This document shows positions 1 to 10,800 of a stretch of 42,823 nucleotides of DNA, one piece after another. The position numbers and the translations under genes were made by a program. Source of the stretch: Burkholderiaceae bacterium (GTDB lineage Bacteria; Pseudomonadota; Gammaproteobacteria; Burkholderiales; Burkholderiaceae_C); contig JAURZS010000046.1 of the NCBI GenBank assembly GCA_030653255.1, positions 1-42,823 of the forward strand. Direction: 5' to 3'. The notes under the pieces were generated by a model. The model searched no databases. It was not told the origin of the DNA and worked only from the letters and a program-made list of their open reading frames with translations. How positions within the stretch are numbered: position 1 is the first letter of the stretch; each line of letters starts with the position of its first letter.

Positions 1-765
<765 letters not shown>

Positions 766-791
766 GCTTTTTTTGGGCGCTCGGGCGACCC

Positions 792-1442
792 TCAGGTCGT
801 GGATTCGTCCAGGCTGCCGCTCTCAAGGTGGCGCACATCCGACCAGCCGACCAGCGACAGACCCTCGGGCGTCCACAGCAGGCGGTTGATGGCGGCATTG
901 CCCAGCGCCCAGGTGCGCGGCGCCAGCAGGCCCTGGCCGGTGGCCAGGCGATAGAGCAGGTCCATCACGCCGCCATGGGCCACGAGCACGATCTGTTCGC
1001 CCGGGTGGCGCGCCGCGATCTCGCCGGTCACGCGCCGGATCCTCTCATGCAGCCGGGCCAGCGATTCGCCGCCGTCGGGTGGCGCGAAGTCCGGGTCGCG
1101 CTTGCGCCAGCGTAAGGCTACCTCGGGCTGCTCGGCTTCGACCTGGGCGAAGGTCTGGCCCTGAAAGCTGCCGAAATGCCGCTCGCGCAGCCCGGGCTCC
1201 AGAATCAGCGGCCGGCCATGCGCCTGCGCGATGGCGCGGGCCGTGTCCGCGGCGCGCGCCAGATCGCTGGCGTAGATGGCGTCGATCTGCTCGTCCGCCA
1301 GCGCCTGCGCGGCGCGCCCGGCCTGCCAGCGGCCGGTGTCGTCGAGGGGGATGTCCAGGTGCCCCTGGATGCGCGCGTCGGAGTTCCAGGCGGTCTGGCC
1401 GTGGCGCAGGGCGATGATGCGGGTGGGTTCTGTCAATGTCAT
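792..1442 (-). CDS. Histidine phosphatase family protein (phosphoglycerate-mutase-like)
   Basis: A 216-residue member of the histidine phosphatase superfamily. The N-terminal signature LRHGQTAWN carries the phospho-accepting His, and a second catalytic His lies in VLVAHGGVMDLLYR. The motif YASDLARAADTARAI and the Glu of LRERHFGSFQG complete the active site. The gene probably acts as a cytoplasmic phosphatase on a small phosphorylated metabolite, but the substrate cannot be read from sequence. The start ATG at 1442 overlaps the TGA of the upstream DUF4136 gene (ATGA), implying translational coupling. It is the last gene of a five-gene minus-strand operon beginning at 4198. An open frame extends further upstream but runs through the neighbour and is not coding. 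Confidence 0.9.
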   Translation of the reverse strand: MTLTEPTRIIALRHGQTAWNSDARIQGHLDIPLDDTGRWQAGRAAQALADEQIDAIYASDLARAADTARAIAQAHGRPLILEPGLRERHFGSFQGQTFAQVEAEQPEVALRWRKRDPDFAPPDGGESLARLHERIRRVTGEIAARHPGEQIVLVAHGGVMDLLYRLATGQGLLAPRTWALGNAAINRLLWTPEGLSLVGWSDVRHLESGSLDESTT

Positions 1443-2080
1443 TTCTTGGGGCTGACTTCGATATTGACGGTTCTGGCGCCCACCGGAGGGTTGGGGTAGT
1501 CCTTGAGCGCTGCCTCGAACATGGCCGCCAGCACGGCGTTGGTGTCCGACCAGGGGCCCTGGTAGCTGGCGCGGGTCTCGTAGGCGATCTGTCCGGTGGC
1601 GAGCTCGCGCATGATCAGACCCACCTCGTGCAGGTAGTAAGGCGACTGAGGTGGCGGGAACGGTGGCAGCCAGGTGTTGTAGCCGATGCTGAATGAAAAA
1701 TCGCGTGGCCCGCCGAAGCCCCAGCCCATCCACACATCGTCCCACAGGCCGCGGCTTTCACGCTGCACGCGGGCGCTGAGCTGGATGCTGTAGCGCGGCT
1801 GCGCATCGTCCCGGCGCAGGCCGGCGCGGGCCAGCGCGTCTGCGGCCAGTGCTTCGATCATGTCCTGCTGCGGCCCCAGGGTTTGCTGCGAGGGCAGGCG
1901 CTCGAAGCGGTAGGTGGCGCCGGCGGGTATGCCCATGCCGGCGAAGGCGCGCACCCGGCTGTCGATGATCCAGTTCGATGCGCAGGCGGCCAGCAGGCCC
2001 AGGCTCATCAGCGCGATGGCGATGCTGCGGCACAAGGACCGAATCCAGCACGGTATCGAGGCGGGGGGCAGATGGTTCAT
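1439..2080 (-). CDS. DUF4136-type lipoprotein
   Basis: A 213-residue predicted lipoprotein. The N-terminus has a basic stretch, a hydrophobic core and a lipobox LLAAC with lipidated Cys near residue 33, so it is probably exported and anchored in a membrane. The mature part (RVRAFAGMGIPAGATYRFERLPS, then a Tyr/Pro-rich middle and GQIAYETRASYQGPW) resembles DUF4136 proteins, which have no established function. It lies 13 bp after ttcA and overlaps the histidine phosphatase gene by 4 bp. A shorter start at internal Met25 would leave too little positively charged n-region, so the first ATG is preferred. Confidence 0.8.
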   Translation of the reverse strand: MNHLPPASIPCWIRSLCRSIAIALMSLGLLAACASNWIIDSRVRAFAGMGIPAGATYRFERLPSQQTLGPQQDMIEALAADALARAGLRRDDAQPRYSIQLSARVQRESRGLWDDVWMGWGFGGPRDFSFSIGYNTWLPPFPPPQSPYYLHEVGLIMRELATGQIAYETRASYQGPWSDTNAVLAAMFEAALKDYPNPPVGARTVNIEVSPKK

Positions 2081-2093
2081 GGCGTGCAGTCAG

Positions 2094-2978
2094 TCAAGCC
2101 TTCACGACCCGAAGGCCGGGCCTGGCCTCGGACGCAAAGGTCTCAGGGTCGAAGGCCTTGTCGCCATCGTCGCTGGGCACGCCCGTGACCTTGAGACCCT
2201 TGAAATCGTGCAGCGTTCCGTCCATCAGGTGCGAAGGCACGACTTTGTGCAGCGCGTTGAACATATTGTCGAGGCGGCCCGGGTGCTTTTTCTCCCACTC
2301 CTGCAACATCAGGCCGACCTGTTTGCGCTGCAGGTTGTCCTGGCTGCCGCACAGCGTGCACGGGATGATGGGGAACTGCCGGTGCGCGGCCCAACGCGCC
2401 AGATCGCGCTCGGCCACGTTGGCCATGGGTCGAATCACGATGTGGCGCCCGTCGTCGCTGACGAGCTTGGGTGGCATGCCCTTGAGCTTGCCGCCGAAGA
2501 ACATGTTGAGGACGAAGGTCTGCAGGATGTCGTCGCGGTGATGGCCCAGCGCGATCTTGGTCGCGCCCAGCTCGTCGGCCACGCGGTACAGAATGCCGCG
2601 GCGCAGCCGGCTGCACAGGCTGCACATGGTCTTGCCCTCGGGTATGACGCGCTTGACGATGGAGTAGGTGTCCTGGTTTTCGATGTGGAAGGGGATGCCC
2701 TGCGTCTTGAGGTAGGCCGGCAGCACGTGCTCGGGAAAGCCGGGCTGCTTCTGGTCGAGGTTGACCGCGATCAGCTCGAAGCTGACCGGCGCGCGCTCGC
2801 GCAGCTTGAGCAGGATGTCCAGCATGCCGTAGCTGTCTTTGCCGCCGGACATGCAGACCATCACGCGATCGCCTTCCTCGATCATGTTGAAGTCGACGAT
2901 GGCCTGGCCGACCTGGCGGCACAGGCGCTTTTCGAGCTTGTGGATTTCGCGGTCCGTTTCCATAGGTTGGGCACTCAT
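2094..2978 (-). CDS. ttcA: tRNA 2-thiocytidine(32) synthetase TtcA
   Basis: TtcA installs 2-thiocytidine at position 32 of certain tRNAs, using ATP activation and an iron-sulfur cluster. This 294-residue protein shows the PP-loop [11 protein letters not shown], the paired cysteines [12 protein letters not shown] and the second pair PCTLCGSQ, plus GHHRDD, all diagnostic. The ATG at 2978 overlaps the folB TGA (ATGA). An internal Met six codons in (METDRE) is a possible alternative start, but the coupling favours the first ATG. It sits within the folM-like/folB/ttcA operon, an arrangement familiar in Burkholderiales. Confidence 0.96.
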   Translation of the reverse strand: MSAQPMETDREIHKLEKRLCRQVGQAIVDFNMIEEGDRVMVCMSGGKDSYGMLDILLKLRERAPVSFELIAVNLDQKQPGFPEHVLPAYLKTQGIPFHIENQDTYSIVKRVIPEGKTMCSLCSRLRRGILYRVADELGATKIALGHHRDDILQTFVLNMFFGGKLKGMPPKLVSDDGRHIVIRPMANVAERDLARWAAHRQFPIIPCTLCGSQDNLQRKQVGLMLQEWEKKHPGRLDNMFNALHKVVPSHLMDGTLHDFKGLKVTGVPSDDGDKAFDPETFASEARPGLRVVKA

Positions 2979-3370
2979 GCGCTTTTGATCCTGAAGACTT
3001 CGACCCCGACGGCATCGCAGTCGGGATACACATCGGGTTTTTCGGTGGACACACGCACCGCACGCACCTTGTCGTGGGCCAGCATCAGGTTGACGATGTC
3101 GTCGCACAGCGTCTCTTGCAGGTAGATGTGGCCCTTGCTGACGCGGTCGATGATGGACTTGCGCATGAAATCGTAGTCGACCACTTCTTCCAGGGCGTCG
3201 CGCAGCGGCGTGGATAGATCCAGCGGGACGTAGAGGTCGACATTGAACACCACACGCTGCTCGCCGCGCAACTCGAACTCGTGCACGCCGATATTGATGA
3301 GGACTTCGTAGTTGCGCAGGAACAGGCGGCGGCACTGCTGCAATTCGGGATGGATCAGGTGGGAATGCAT
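2975..3370 (-). CDS. folB: Dihydroneopterin aldolase-type protein FolB
   Basis: FolB converts 7,8-dihydroneopterin to 6-hydroxymethyl-7,8-dihydropterin in folate synthesis. The 131-residue protein has the family landmarks: [16 protein letters not shown] near the N-terminus with the substrate-binding Glu, [11 protein letters not shown] in the middle, and [19 protein letters not shown] with the catalytic Lys near the C-terminus. The length is typical (about 120-130). It starts 3 bp after the SDR stop and its TGA overlaps the ttcA ATG, so the three are one transcript. The upstream pteridine-reductase-like SDR strengthens a pterin/folate role. Confidence 0.93.
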   Translation of the reverse strand: MHSHLIHPELQQCRRLFLRNYEVLINIGVHEFELRGEQRVVFNVDLYVPLDLSTPLRDALEEVVDYDFMRKSIIDRVSKGHIYLQETLCDDIVNLMLAHDKVRAVRVSTEKPDVYPDCDAVGVEVFRIKSA

Positions 3371-3373
3371 GGG

Positions 3374-4198
3374 TCAGGGCCTGGTTGCGTCCGGGGCGCT
3401 TGCGCGCCCGTCGTCGCCGGTGAGAAACATGACGTCGCGGGGCGAACCCGCGAGGTGCTGGCCGCCGTCCACCACCAGAGTGGTGCCGGTGACGCTGCCG
3501 CATTGCACGGCAAAGACCACGGCGGCGGCGATGTCGGCGGGGGTCGATCCGCGCTGCAGCGGCGTGCGCTGGTGGGCCCGCTCGAAGCCGGCGCTGGTCT
3601 GGTCGCCGGAGACCATGGTCAGCCCGGGGGCCACGCCCACCACGCGCAGATGGGGCGCGTGGGCCATCGCGCCCAGCGTCACCGCCTGGTGCAGCGCCGA
3701 CTTGGACAGCGTGTAGGAGGCGAAATCCGGGTTGGCATTGAACAGCTTCTGGTCCAGCAGGTGGACGGCCACGCCCTGGCGGCCGCTGGCCTTGCAGCCG
3801 GCCGCGAGTTCGCGCGTGGCGATCAGCGGGGCCAGCAGGTTGATGCGCATGTGCCGCTCCAGGCTGTCGGCCGACAGTGTGTCCAGGCTGTCGTACTCGA
3901 AGACCGAGGCGTTGTTGACGAGCACTGAAGGCACGCCGAGTTCATCGCAGCAGCGCTGGAACAGCGCAGGCAGCGTGCTGGCCGCCCGCGCGAGGTCGGC
4001 CCGTACGGCCAGCGCGCGGCGGCCGCGGGCGTTGACCTCGCGCACCACGTCGGCAGCTTCCGCGGCGGAGTTGCCATAGTGCACGAGCAGGTCATGGCCC
4101 GCGTCGGCCAGGGCCAGCGCGATGGCGCGGCCCATGCGCCGCGCCGCGCCGGTCACGATCGCAACCGGGCGGGCCTGCTGCTTGTCGTGCGGGCTCAT
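3374..4198 (-). CDS. SDR oxidoreductase, pteridine reductase / FolM-like
   Basis: A 274-residue short-chain dehydrogenase/reductase. It has the nucleotide-binding motif TGAARRMG, which is the TGxxxRxG form typical of pteridine and dihydrofolate reductases (PTR1, FolM) rather than the common TGxxxGxG. It also has NNAS and the catalytic YTLSK. The [21 protein letters not shown] stretch is likewise FolM-like. It probably reduces dihydropterin or dihydrofolate with NADPH in the cytoplasm. It is the first gene of the folB-ttcA operon, and a divergent methyltransferase gene begins about 40 bp away, so both promoters lie in or near that gap. The exact substrate is inferred from the motif and neighbours. 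Confidence 0.85.
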   Translation of the reverse strand: MSPHDKQQARPVAIVTGAARRMGRAIALALADAGHDLLVHYGNSAAEAADVVREVNARGRRALAVRADLARAASTLPALFQRCCDELGVPSVLVNNASVFEYDSLDTLSADSLERHMRINLLAPLIATRELAAGCKASGRQGVAVHLLDQKLFNANPDFASYTLSKSALHQAVTLGAMAHAPHLRVVGVAPGLTMVSGDQTSAGFERAHQRTPLQRGSTPADIAAAVVFAVQCGSVTGTTLVVDGGQHLAGSPRDVMFLTGDDGRASAPDATRP

Positions 4199-4237
4199 CA
4201 GGCCGACTCGCCTGCGCGGAATGCGGGTGCTTGCGCC

Positions 4238-5389
4238 ATGGTTACACTTTCTTCGGAGGGGATGCCGTCGTCAATCCCCGATTATCCGTTTTCTCCCATG
4301 CTGTCCGACCTGATCGAAGAAGAGTTGCGTGCCGCCGGCGGCTGGATCGGCTTCGACCGCTTCATGGACCTGGCCCTGTATGCGCCGGGCCTGGGGTATT
4401 ACGCCTCGCAGTCGCGTAAATTCGGCGCCATGCCCGCCTCGGGCAGCGATTTCGTGACCGCCCCGGAGATGACCCCCTTGTTTGCCCAGGCCCTGGCGCG
4501 GCAGGTGGCCGAGGCGCTGCAGCGCTCAGGCACGCGGGAGATCTGGGAGTTCGGCGCCGGCTCGGGCGCGCTGGCCGCAGACCTGCTGGACGCCTTGCGC
4601 GCCATGGACGTGGACATCGGGAATTACCGCATCATCGAGCTCTCGTCGGCCCTGCGCGAGCGTCAGCGCTCGCGCCTGCAGGCCCATTTGTCCCTGGTCG
4701 AATGGCCCGAGGCGCTGCCCGCAGCGTTGCACGGCGTGCTGCTGGGCAATGAGGTGCTGGACGCCATGCCGGTGCAATTGCTGGCCCGCGTCGGGGGTGT
4801 CTGGCATGAGCGCGGCGTGGCACTGAGTTCGCAAAGTGGTGGGCTGCTCTGGGCTGACCGGCCCACCGCGCTGCGTCCGCCTGTCGAAATCGAAGGCGGA
4901 CACGACTATCTCACCGAGATCCACCCCCGCGCCGAAGCCTTCGTGCGCACGCTGGCCGAGCACCTGGGGCGCAGCGACAAGGGCGGCACGGCCCTGCTGA
5001 TCGACTACGGTTTTCCGGAAGGCGAGTACTACCATGCGCAGCGCCACATGGGCACGCTGATGTGCCATCGCGGTCACCGCAGCGACATGGACCCGCTGGC
5101 CGACGTGGGCCTGAAGGACATCACCGCGCATGTGAACTTCACCGGCATTGCGCTGGCGGCGCAGGAGGCCGGCATGCAGGTTCTGGGCTACACCAGCCAG
5201 GCGCGCTTTCTTCTCAATTGCGGCTTGCCCTCGCTGCTGGCGCAGGCCGGGCTGGCGGACCGCGCCCTGGGACAGAAGCTGATCAACGAGCACGAAATGG
5301 GCGAACTGTTCAAGGTCATCGCCTTCGGCCCCGGAGCGGCCTGGGAGCCTCTGGGTTTTCTGGCGGGCGACCGCACGCATACACTGTGA
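4238..5389 (+). CDS. Class I SAM-dependent methyltransferase, COG1565 (MidA/NDUFAF7-like)
   Basis: A 383-residue protein of the COG1565 family, whose mitochondrial member NDUFAF7 dimethylates an arginine of complex I. The bacterial target is not established. Visible motifs are WIGFDRFMDLALYAPGLGYY, the SAM-binding WEFGAGSGALAADLL, LLGNEVLDAMPV and LLIDYGFPEGEYYH. The start is not certain: ATG 4238 gives the longest plausible product and leaves a 39-bp divergent spacer to the SDR gene. ATG 4262 and ATG 4298 are in frame; GGAGGGG directly precedes 4262 but is too close to serve it well. DUF2905 follows 38 bp later on the same strand. Confidence 0.88.
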   Translation: MVTLSSEGMPSSIPDYPFSPMLSDLIEEELRAAGGWIGFDRFMDLALYAPGLGYYASQSRKFGAMPASGSDFVTAPEMTPLFAQALARQVAEALQRSGTREIWEFGAGSGALAADLLDALRAMDVDIGNYRIIELSSALRERQRSRLQAHLSLVEWPEALPAALHGVLLGNEVLDAMPVQLLARVGGVWHERGVALSSQSGGLLWADRPTALRPPVEIEGGHDYLTEIHPRAEAFVRTLAEHLGRSDKGGTALLIDYGFPEGEYYHAQRHMGTLMCHRGHRSDMDPLADVGLKDITAHVNFTGIALAAQEAGMQVLGYTSQARFLLNCGLPSLLAQAGLADRALGQKLINEHEMGELFKVIAFGPGAAWEPLGFLAGDRTHTL

Positions 5390-5427
5390 TGCGGCCCGCG
5401 TCCTGTTGACGCGCCGCGTCCTGCGCA

Positions 5428-5622
5428 ATGTTCCGTTGGTTCATCGTCATTTTTCTCGCCCTGGTGCTGATTAGCTGGATTTCTCCCCTGCTGGGCAGGC
5501 TGGGCATAGGGCGGCTGCCCGGTGATTTCCGGTTCAGGTTGTTCGGCCGGGAGTGGTTCATTCCGCTGACGAGCACGGTGCTCATCAGTCTTTTGATCGG
5601 CTTGATCGGCCGGCTGGTGTGA
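5428..5622 (+). CDS. DUF2905 small membrane protein
   Basis: A 64-residue protein with two hydrophobic segments (about residues 3-22 and 47-64) around the conserved core GRLPGDFRFRLFGREWFIPLT. That LPGD..F...G..F..PLTS pattern is the DUF2905 signature; no function is established for the family. It probably spans the inner membrane twice. It follows the MidA-like gene on the same strand by 38 bp and converges with uspA, with only 13 bp between the two stop codons. Confidence 0.9.
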   Translation: MFRWFIVIFLALVLISWISPLLGRLGIGRLPGDFRFRLFGREWFIPLTSTVLISLLIGLIGRLV

Positions 5623-5635
5623 ACGTGCCTGGTGG

Positions 5636-6073
5636 TTACCGGACGATCACCACCAGCACGCTGCATGGCGCATGTTCGACCAGCGCCTTGGAGATTGATC
5701 CGCTCCACCAGCGGGCAGCCCAGCTGTCCAGGTGCTTGTGACCGACCACGATCAGGTCGGCACCTATGGTTCGGGCATGGCGGGCGATCTGGTCCACCGG
5801 GTCGCCGTTGAGCAGCTGGCCGCTGACGGCATGGCCCAGAGCCGCCAGGCGGGCTACACCTTCGTTCAGAACGGCCTGGTACTGGCGTTTTTCGATTTCG
5901 AGCAGTTCGCCGTCGTAGCTGGCGCCTTCGACGCTCATGACGTTGAGGCTGGAAGGCATGACCGCAATCAGGGACAGTTCTGACTGGCTCCATTGCGCCA
6001 GATCGCCGCTACTGAGCAGGGCCTTTTGTCCGGCTTCGGAGCCGTCGTAGGCCAGGAGGATTTTCTTGTACAT
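5636..6073 (-). CDS. Universal stress protein (UspA family)
   Basis: A 145-residue single Usp domain: ILLAYDGSEAGQKAL at the N-terminus and ADLIVVGHKH followed by SGSISKALVEHAPCSVLVV at the C-terminus. The ATP-binding form of the family has G-2x-G-9x-G-S/T. Here the second Gly is replaced (GHKHLDSWAARWWSGS), so ATP binding is doubtful and the protein may belong to the non-binding class. GAGAGGTAGT ahead of the ATG gives a reasonable ribosome site. It is transcribed away from the mdtABC operon from a shared 230-bp region. Confidence 0.9.
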   Translation of the reverse strand: MYKKILLAYDGSEAGQKALLSSGDLAQWSQSELSLIAVMPSSLNVMSVEGASYDGELLEIEKRQYQAVLNEGVARLAALGHAVSGQLLNGDPVDQIARHARTIGADLIVVGHKHLDSWAARWWSGSISKALVEHAPCSVLVVIVR

Positions 6074-6303
6074 GGACTACCTCTCATCAGAAAAAAACCA
6101 GTTGCTCGGGGGCAAGGGGTGCAAGCTTTGCCCGGGTGCAAAATTCAGTATAGACCGCCAGCCTGCATGCACGGCTGGCGCAGGCTAGGGGTTTTGCCGG
6201 AGGCCATGAGGGTAAAGGAGCCGTAAAGGCAGCACGCATTTCAGGGTCGAGGGCGCTGAGGGGCGTATATTTCCTGCATGCCCACACTGCGGACCTTCCC
6301 GCC
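6074..6303. promoter_or_regulatory. Divergent intergenic region, uspA / mdtABC
   Basis: These 230 bp separate the uspA and mdtA start codons and must carry both promoters. The clearest structure is an 8-bp perfect stem at 6156-6163 and 6173-6180 (CGCCAGCC / GGCTGGCG) with a 9-nt loop that itself contains the palindrome TGCATGCA. On the minus strand TATACT (6152-6147) could be a uspA -10 box, but I see no matching -35. No thymine run follows the stem closely enough for a terminator, so it may be an operator. I see no gene here. Confidence 0.4.
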
Positions 6304-7854
6304 ATGAGATATCTCCTGACTTCTGGATCGCCTGCGATCCGTCAAGCTGGCCGTGTGCGCACGGGCTGGTGGCTGAGCCTGTTGCTCGCCTGTGCCATTG
6401 CCGCTGGCGCCTGGTGGTGGTGGGCCCAGCGCGGCCCCGCCAGCGGCGGCGCGCAGGCCGGGGCCTCGGCGAGCGGCGCGCCTGCGAGCGCGGCAGGGCG
6501 GCGCTTCACCGCCGCCAATCGCGTGCAGCCGGTGTCCGTTGCGGTGGCGCGGCGCCAGGATGTCCGGGTGATGCTGACGGCCATAGGCAACATCAGCGCG
6601 CTCAACACGGCCGTGGTGCGCGCGCGCGTAGATGGCGAACTGCGGGCCATCCGGTTCAAGGAAGGCGAGCTGGTGCGCGCCGGACAACTGCTGGCCGAGA
6701 TCGATCCGCGCAGCTTCGAGATCCAGCTGGCGCAAGCCCTGGGTCAACTGGGGCGCGATCAGGCCCAGTTGCGCAATGCGCAGATCGACCTCGAGCGCTA
6801 TCGCGAGCTGCTGGCCAAGGATTCGATCGCCCGCCAGCAGGTCGATACCCAGGCCGCGCTGGTGCAGCAGTTGCAGGCCACTGTGCAGTCGGATCAGGCG
6901 CAGGTGGACAGCGCGCGCCTGCAGCTGTCCTTCACCAAGGTCACGGCGCCCATTGCCGGGCGGCTGGGCCTGAAGCAGGCCGACCTGGGCAATCTGGTGC
7001 GCGCGTCGGACGCCGCAGGCATCGTGAGCATCACCCAGACCCAGCCGATCAGCGTGGTGTTTGCCGTGCCCGAAGCCAATCTGCCCCTGATCAACCGCAA
7101 GCTCAAGGCCGGCCAGCCCCTCGTGGTCGAGGCTTGGGACCGCGAGCAGCGCCTGCGGCTGGCCGTCGGGCGGGTCAGCACCACGGACAACAGCATCGAC
7201 GCCGTGACCGGCACCATCAAGCTCAAGGCCGAGTTCCGCAACGCCGACGGGCAGTTGTTCCCCAATCAGTTCGTCAACGTGCGGTTGCAGGTCGATACCC
7301 TGGAGGGCGCGACCGCTGTGCCCACCAATGCCATACAGCGCGGGACGCAGGGCACTTTCATTTATGTCGTGAAGGACGATGGCACGGTCACCATGCGGCG
7401 CATCCGACTGGGCGCCACGGAGAACGAGTGGGTCAGCGTGGAAGGCGAGGTGGCTCCGGGCCAGCGCGTGGTCATCGACGGCGCGGACCGCTTGCGCGAG
7501 GGTGCGAAGGTGGAAGTGATCGCCGCCGCCACGCCCCGTGCGGGCGCGGGCGGGCAGGGCAGGGGCCCGCGCGATGCGGCGTCCGGTGCTGCTGCCGGAG
7601 CGGCAGCCGGTCCAGCGGCGGCGAACGGCAGCGCGCCGCGTGCCGCCCCTCAGGGTGCCGCGAAGGGCGCTGCAACGGGGACGCCAGGCACCACCTCTGC
7701 AGGCGGTGCGCCCGATGGACCGAATCCACCCTGGCTCAGTCGTGCGACCCCGGAGGTCGCCGAGCGGTATCGCAAGATGACGCCCGAGCAGCGCACCGAG
7801 TTTGTCCAGAAGATGCGTGAGCGCCGCCAGCAGACGCAGCGCGACGCGCAATAG
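6304..7854 (+). CDS. mdtA: RND efflux periplasmic adaptor, MdtA-type
   Basis: A 516-residue membrane-fusion protein that links the inner membrane RND pump to the outer membrane channel. An N-terminal signal anchor (about residues 19-36, with four consecutive Trp) is followed by the lipoyl/barrel-sandwich part (VRVMLTAIGNISALNTAVV and later VTAPIAGRLGLKQADLGN), a coiled-coil hairpin rich in Gln (about 140-210) and the beta-barrel. The last 100 or so residues are unusual: a low-complexity Ala/Gly/Pro linker (about 410-475) ending in a charged amphipathic tail (EVAERYRKMTPEQRTEFVQ). Typical adaptors are near 400 residues, so this is an extension. It is the first gene of the pump operon; mdtB follows after 45 bp. 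Confidence 0.94.
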   Translation: MRYLLTSGSPAIRQAGRVRTGWWLSLLLACAIAAGAWWWWAQRGPASGGAQAGASASGAPASAAGRRFTAANRVQPVSVAVARRQDVRVMLTAIGNISALNTAVVRARVDGELRAIRFKEGELVRAGQLLAEIDPRSFEIQLAQALGQLGRDQAQLRNAQIDLERYRELLAKDSIARQQVDTQAALVQQLQATVQSDQAQVDSARLQLSFTKVTAPIAGRLGLKQADLGNLVRASDAAGIVSITQTQPISVVFAVPEANLPLINRKLKAGQPLVVEAWDREQRLRLAVGRVSTTDNSIDAVTGTIKLKAEFRNADGQLFPNQFVNVRLQVDTLEGATAVPTNAIQRGTQGTFIYVVKDDGTVTMRRIRLGATENEWVSVEGEVAPGQRVVIDGADRLREGAKVEVIAAATPRAGAGGQGRGPRDAASGAAAGAAAGPAAANGSAPRAAPQGAAKGAATGTPGTTSAGGAPDGPNPPWLSRATPEVAERYRKMTPEQRTEFVQKMRERRQQTQRDAQ

Positions 7855-7899
7855 GCGGCGCACCATGGCAAGAGTCATCCTCAGCCGCCGCCTGCGCCC

Positions 7900-10800
7900 A
7901 TGAATCTGTCGCGACTGTTCATCCTGCGGCCGGTGGCGACCTCGCTGCTGATGGTGGCCATCCTGATCTCGGGCCTGCTGGCCTACCGCATGCTGCCGCT
8001 GTCGGCCTTGCCCGAGGTCGACTACCCGACCATTCAGGTGACCACGCTGTATCCCGGCGCCAGTCCCGATGTCATGACTTCGGCTGTGACCGCGCCGCTG
8101 GAGCGGCAGTTCGGCCAGATGCCGGGACTCACGCAGATGTCGTCCACGAGTTCGGGCGGGGCTTCAGTGATCACGCTGCGCTTTTCGCTGGAGGTGGCGC
8201 TCGACATCGCGGAGCAGCAGGTGCAGGCCGCGATCAACGCTGGCAGCAATCTGCTGCCAGCCGACCTGCCCATGCCGCCGACCTACAGCAAGGTCAATCC
8301 GGCCGATGCGCCGGTGCTGACGCTGGCCATTACATCGCCCTCGCTGCAGGTGATCCGCGTGCACGACCTGGTGGAGAACCGCCTGGCGCCCAAGTTGTCA
8401 CAGGTGCCTGGCGTCGGCCTGGTGGCGATCGCGGGCGGGCGCCGCCCGGCGGTGCGGATCCAGACCAATCCGGCGGCGATGGCCGCGGCCAATCTGTCGA
8501 TGGAAGACATCCGCTCCGTGATCAACGGCGCCAATGTCAACGTGGCCAAGGGCAGCTTCGACGGCCCGGCGCGGGCCTCGACCATCGACGCCAATGACCA
8601 GCTGCGTTCGGCCGCCGAATATGCAGGCTTGATCATTGCCTTCAAGAACGGCAACCCGATCCGGTTGAGTGATATCGCCGAGATCGTCGACGACGCCGAG
8701 AACATACGGCTGGCCGCCTGGGCCAACACCCAGCCCGCCGTGATTCTGAACATCCAGCGCCAGCCCGGCGCGAACGTGATCGAGACCGTGGACCGCATCC
8801 GCGCCTTGTTGCCCCAGCTGCAGTCCACGCTGCCGGCGTCGATCGACGTGCAGGTGCTGACCGACCGCACGGTGACCATACGCGCATCGGTCAGGGACAC
8901 GCAGATCGAGCTCCTGTTCGCGGTGGCGCTGGTGGTGGCGGTGATCTTTGTCTTTCTGCGCAGCGCCTCGGCCACGCTGATACCGAGTTTTGCGGTGCCG
9001 CTGTCGCTGATCGGAACCTTCGGCGTCATGTACATGGCTGGCTTCTCGATCAACAACCTGACCCTGATGGCGCTGACGATCTCCACGGGCTTTGTCGTCG
9101 ACGACGCCATCGTCATGATCGAGAACATCGCGCGCTACGTCGAAAAAGGCGAAGACCCCATGCAGGCGGCGCTCAAGGGCGCCCGGCAGATCGGCTTCAC
9201 CATCATCTCGCTGACGGTTTCGCTGATTGCCGTGCTGATTCCGCTGCTGTTCATGGGTGATGTGGTGGGGCGGCTGTTCCATGAGTTCGCGATCACGCTG
9301 GCCGTGGCGATCCTGATCTCGGCGGTGGTCTCGCTCACGCTCACGCCGATGCTGTGCGCGCGGCTGCTCAAGCACACGCCCGAGGAGAGCCATGGCCGGC
9401 TCTACCGCCTGACGGGCCGGTTCTTCGAGGAAACCATCCGGCGTTACGGCATCATGCTCGATTGGGTGCTGGAGCGGCGTACGCCCACCATGCTGGTCTT
9501 CATTGCGACGCTGGTGCTCACGGGGCTGCTGTACTTCGTTGTGCCCAAGGGATTTTTCCCGGTGCAGGACACGGGCCTGATCCAGGGCATCACCGAGGCC
9601 TCGCAGGCCACCTCCTTCTCGGCGATGGCCGAGCGCCAGCAGGCGCTGGCCGAGCGGGTGCTGCAGGACTCTGCGGTGCAAAGCGTGTCCTCTTTCATCG
9701 GTGTGGATGGCGCCAACGCCACGCTCAATGCCGGGCGGCTGCTGATCAACCTCAAGCCCAAGGCCGAACGCGCCGCCGACTCGCGCGACATCAGCGCCGT
9801 GGTGCGGCGCATCACCGAGGCCAGCCGTTCGGTGCCTGGCATCGAACTGTTCATGCAGCCCGTGCAAGACCTGACCATCGAGGACCGGGTCGCCAAGACG
9901 CAGTACCAATTCCTGCTGTCCTCGCCCAACAGCGAAGAACTGAGCCGCTACACGGGGCTGCTGCTGGAGCGGCTGCGCGGCCTGCCGGAATTGGCCGACG
10001 TGGCCAGTGATCTGCAGGACAAGGGGCTGCAGGCTTATGTGGAGATCGACCGCGCGGCGGCGGGCCGTCTTGGCGTGAACGTGGCGGGCATCACCAATGC
10101 GCTGTACAACGCCTACGGCCAGCGGCTGATCTCCACTATCTTCACCCAGTCCAACCAGTACCGTGTCGTGCTGGAAGTGGCGCCCCGCTACAAGGTCGGG
10201 CCGCAGGCGCTGACCAGTCTGTACGTGCCTTCGTCCAACGGCACGCAAATTCCGCTGAGCTCGGTGGCGCGTGTGATCGAGCGGCCGGCGGCACTGGCCG
10301 TCAACCACGTGGCGCAGTTTCCGGCGGTCACGATCTCCTTCAATTCCGCGCCCGGCTACTCGCTGGGAGAGGCCGTCAAGGCGATCACGTCCGCGCAGGC
10401 GGCGCTCGACCTGCCCCCCAGCATCGAGACCAGTTTCCAGGGTGCGGCGCTGGCCTTCCAGGCTTCTCTGGGCAGTACGCTGCTGCTGATCCTGGCCGCC
10501 ATCGTGACCATGTACATCGTGCTGGGCGTGCTCTACGAAAGCTATATCCATCCGGTGACGATTCTGTCCACACTGCCATCGGCCGGCCTGGGCGCGCTGC
10601 TCGCCTTGCTGGCCGCGCGGCTGGACCTGGGCATCATCGCGATCATCGGCATCGTGCTGCTGATCGGCATCGTCAAGAAAAACGCAATCATGATGATCGA
10701 TTTCGCGCTGGACGCCGAGCGTGAGCAAGGCCTGTCGCCGCGTGAGGCCATCCACCAGGCCAGCCTGCTGCGCTTCCGGCCGATTCTGATGACCACCCTG

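Noticed and set aside
1914-3125. 403-codon plus-strand frame over ttcA and DUF4136
   Set aside because: Antisense to ttcA, which has its PP-loop and four cysteines; the frame has no domain.
6156-6180. Stem-loop as a transcription terminator
   Set aside because: It lies between divergent starts where no transcript should end, and lacks an adjacent thymine run.
8398-10755. 785-codon open frame on the minus strand across mdtB
   Set aside because: It is antisense to a full-length RND permease with clear motifs and is rich in His, Arg, Gln and Gly, as expected of a high-GC shadow frame.
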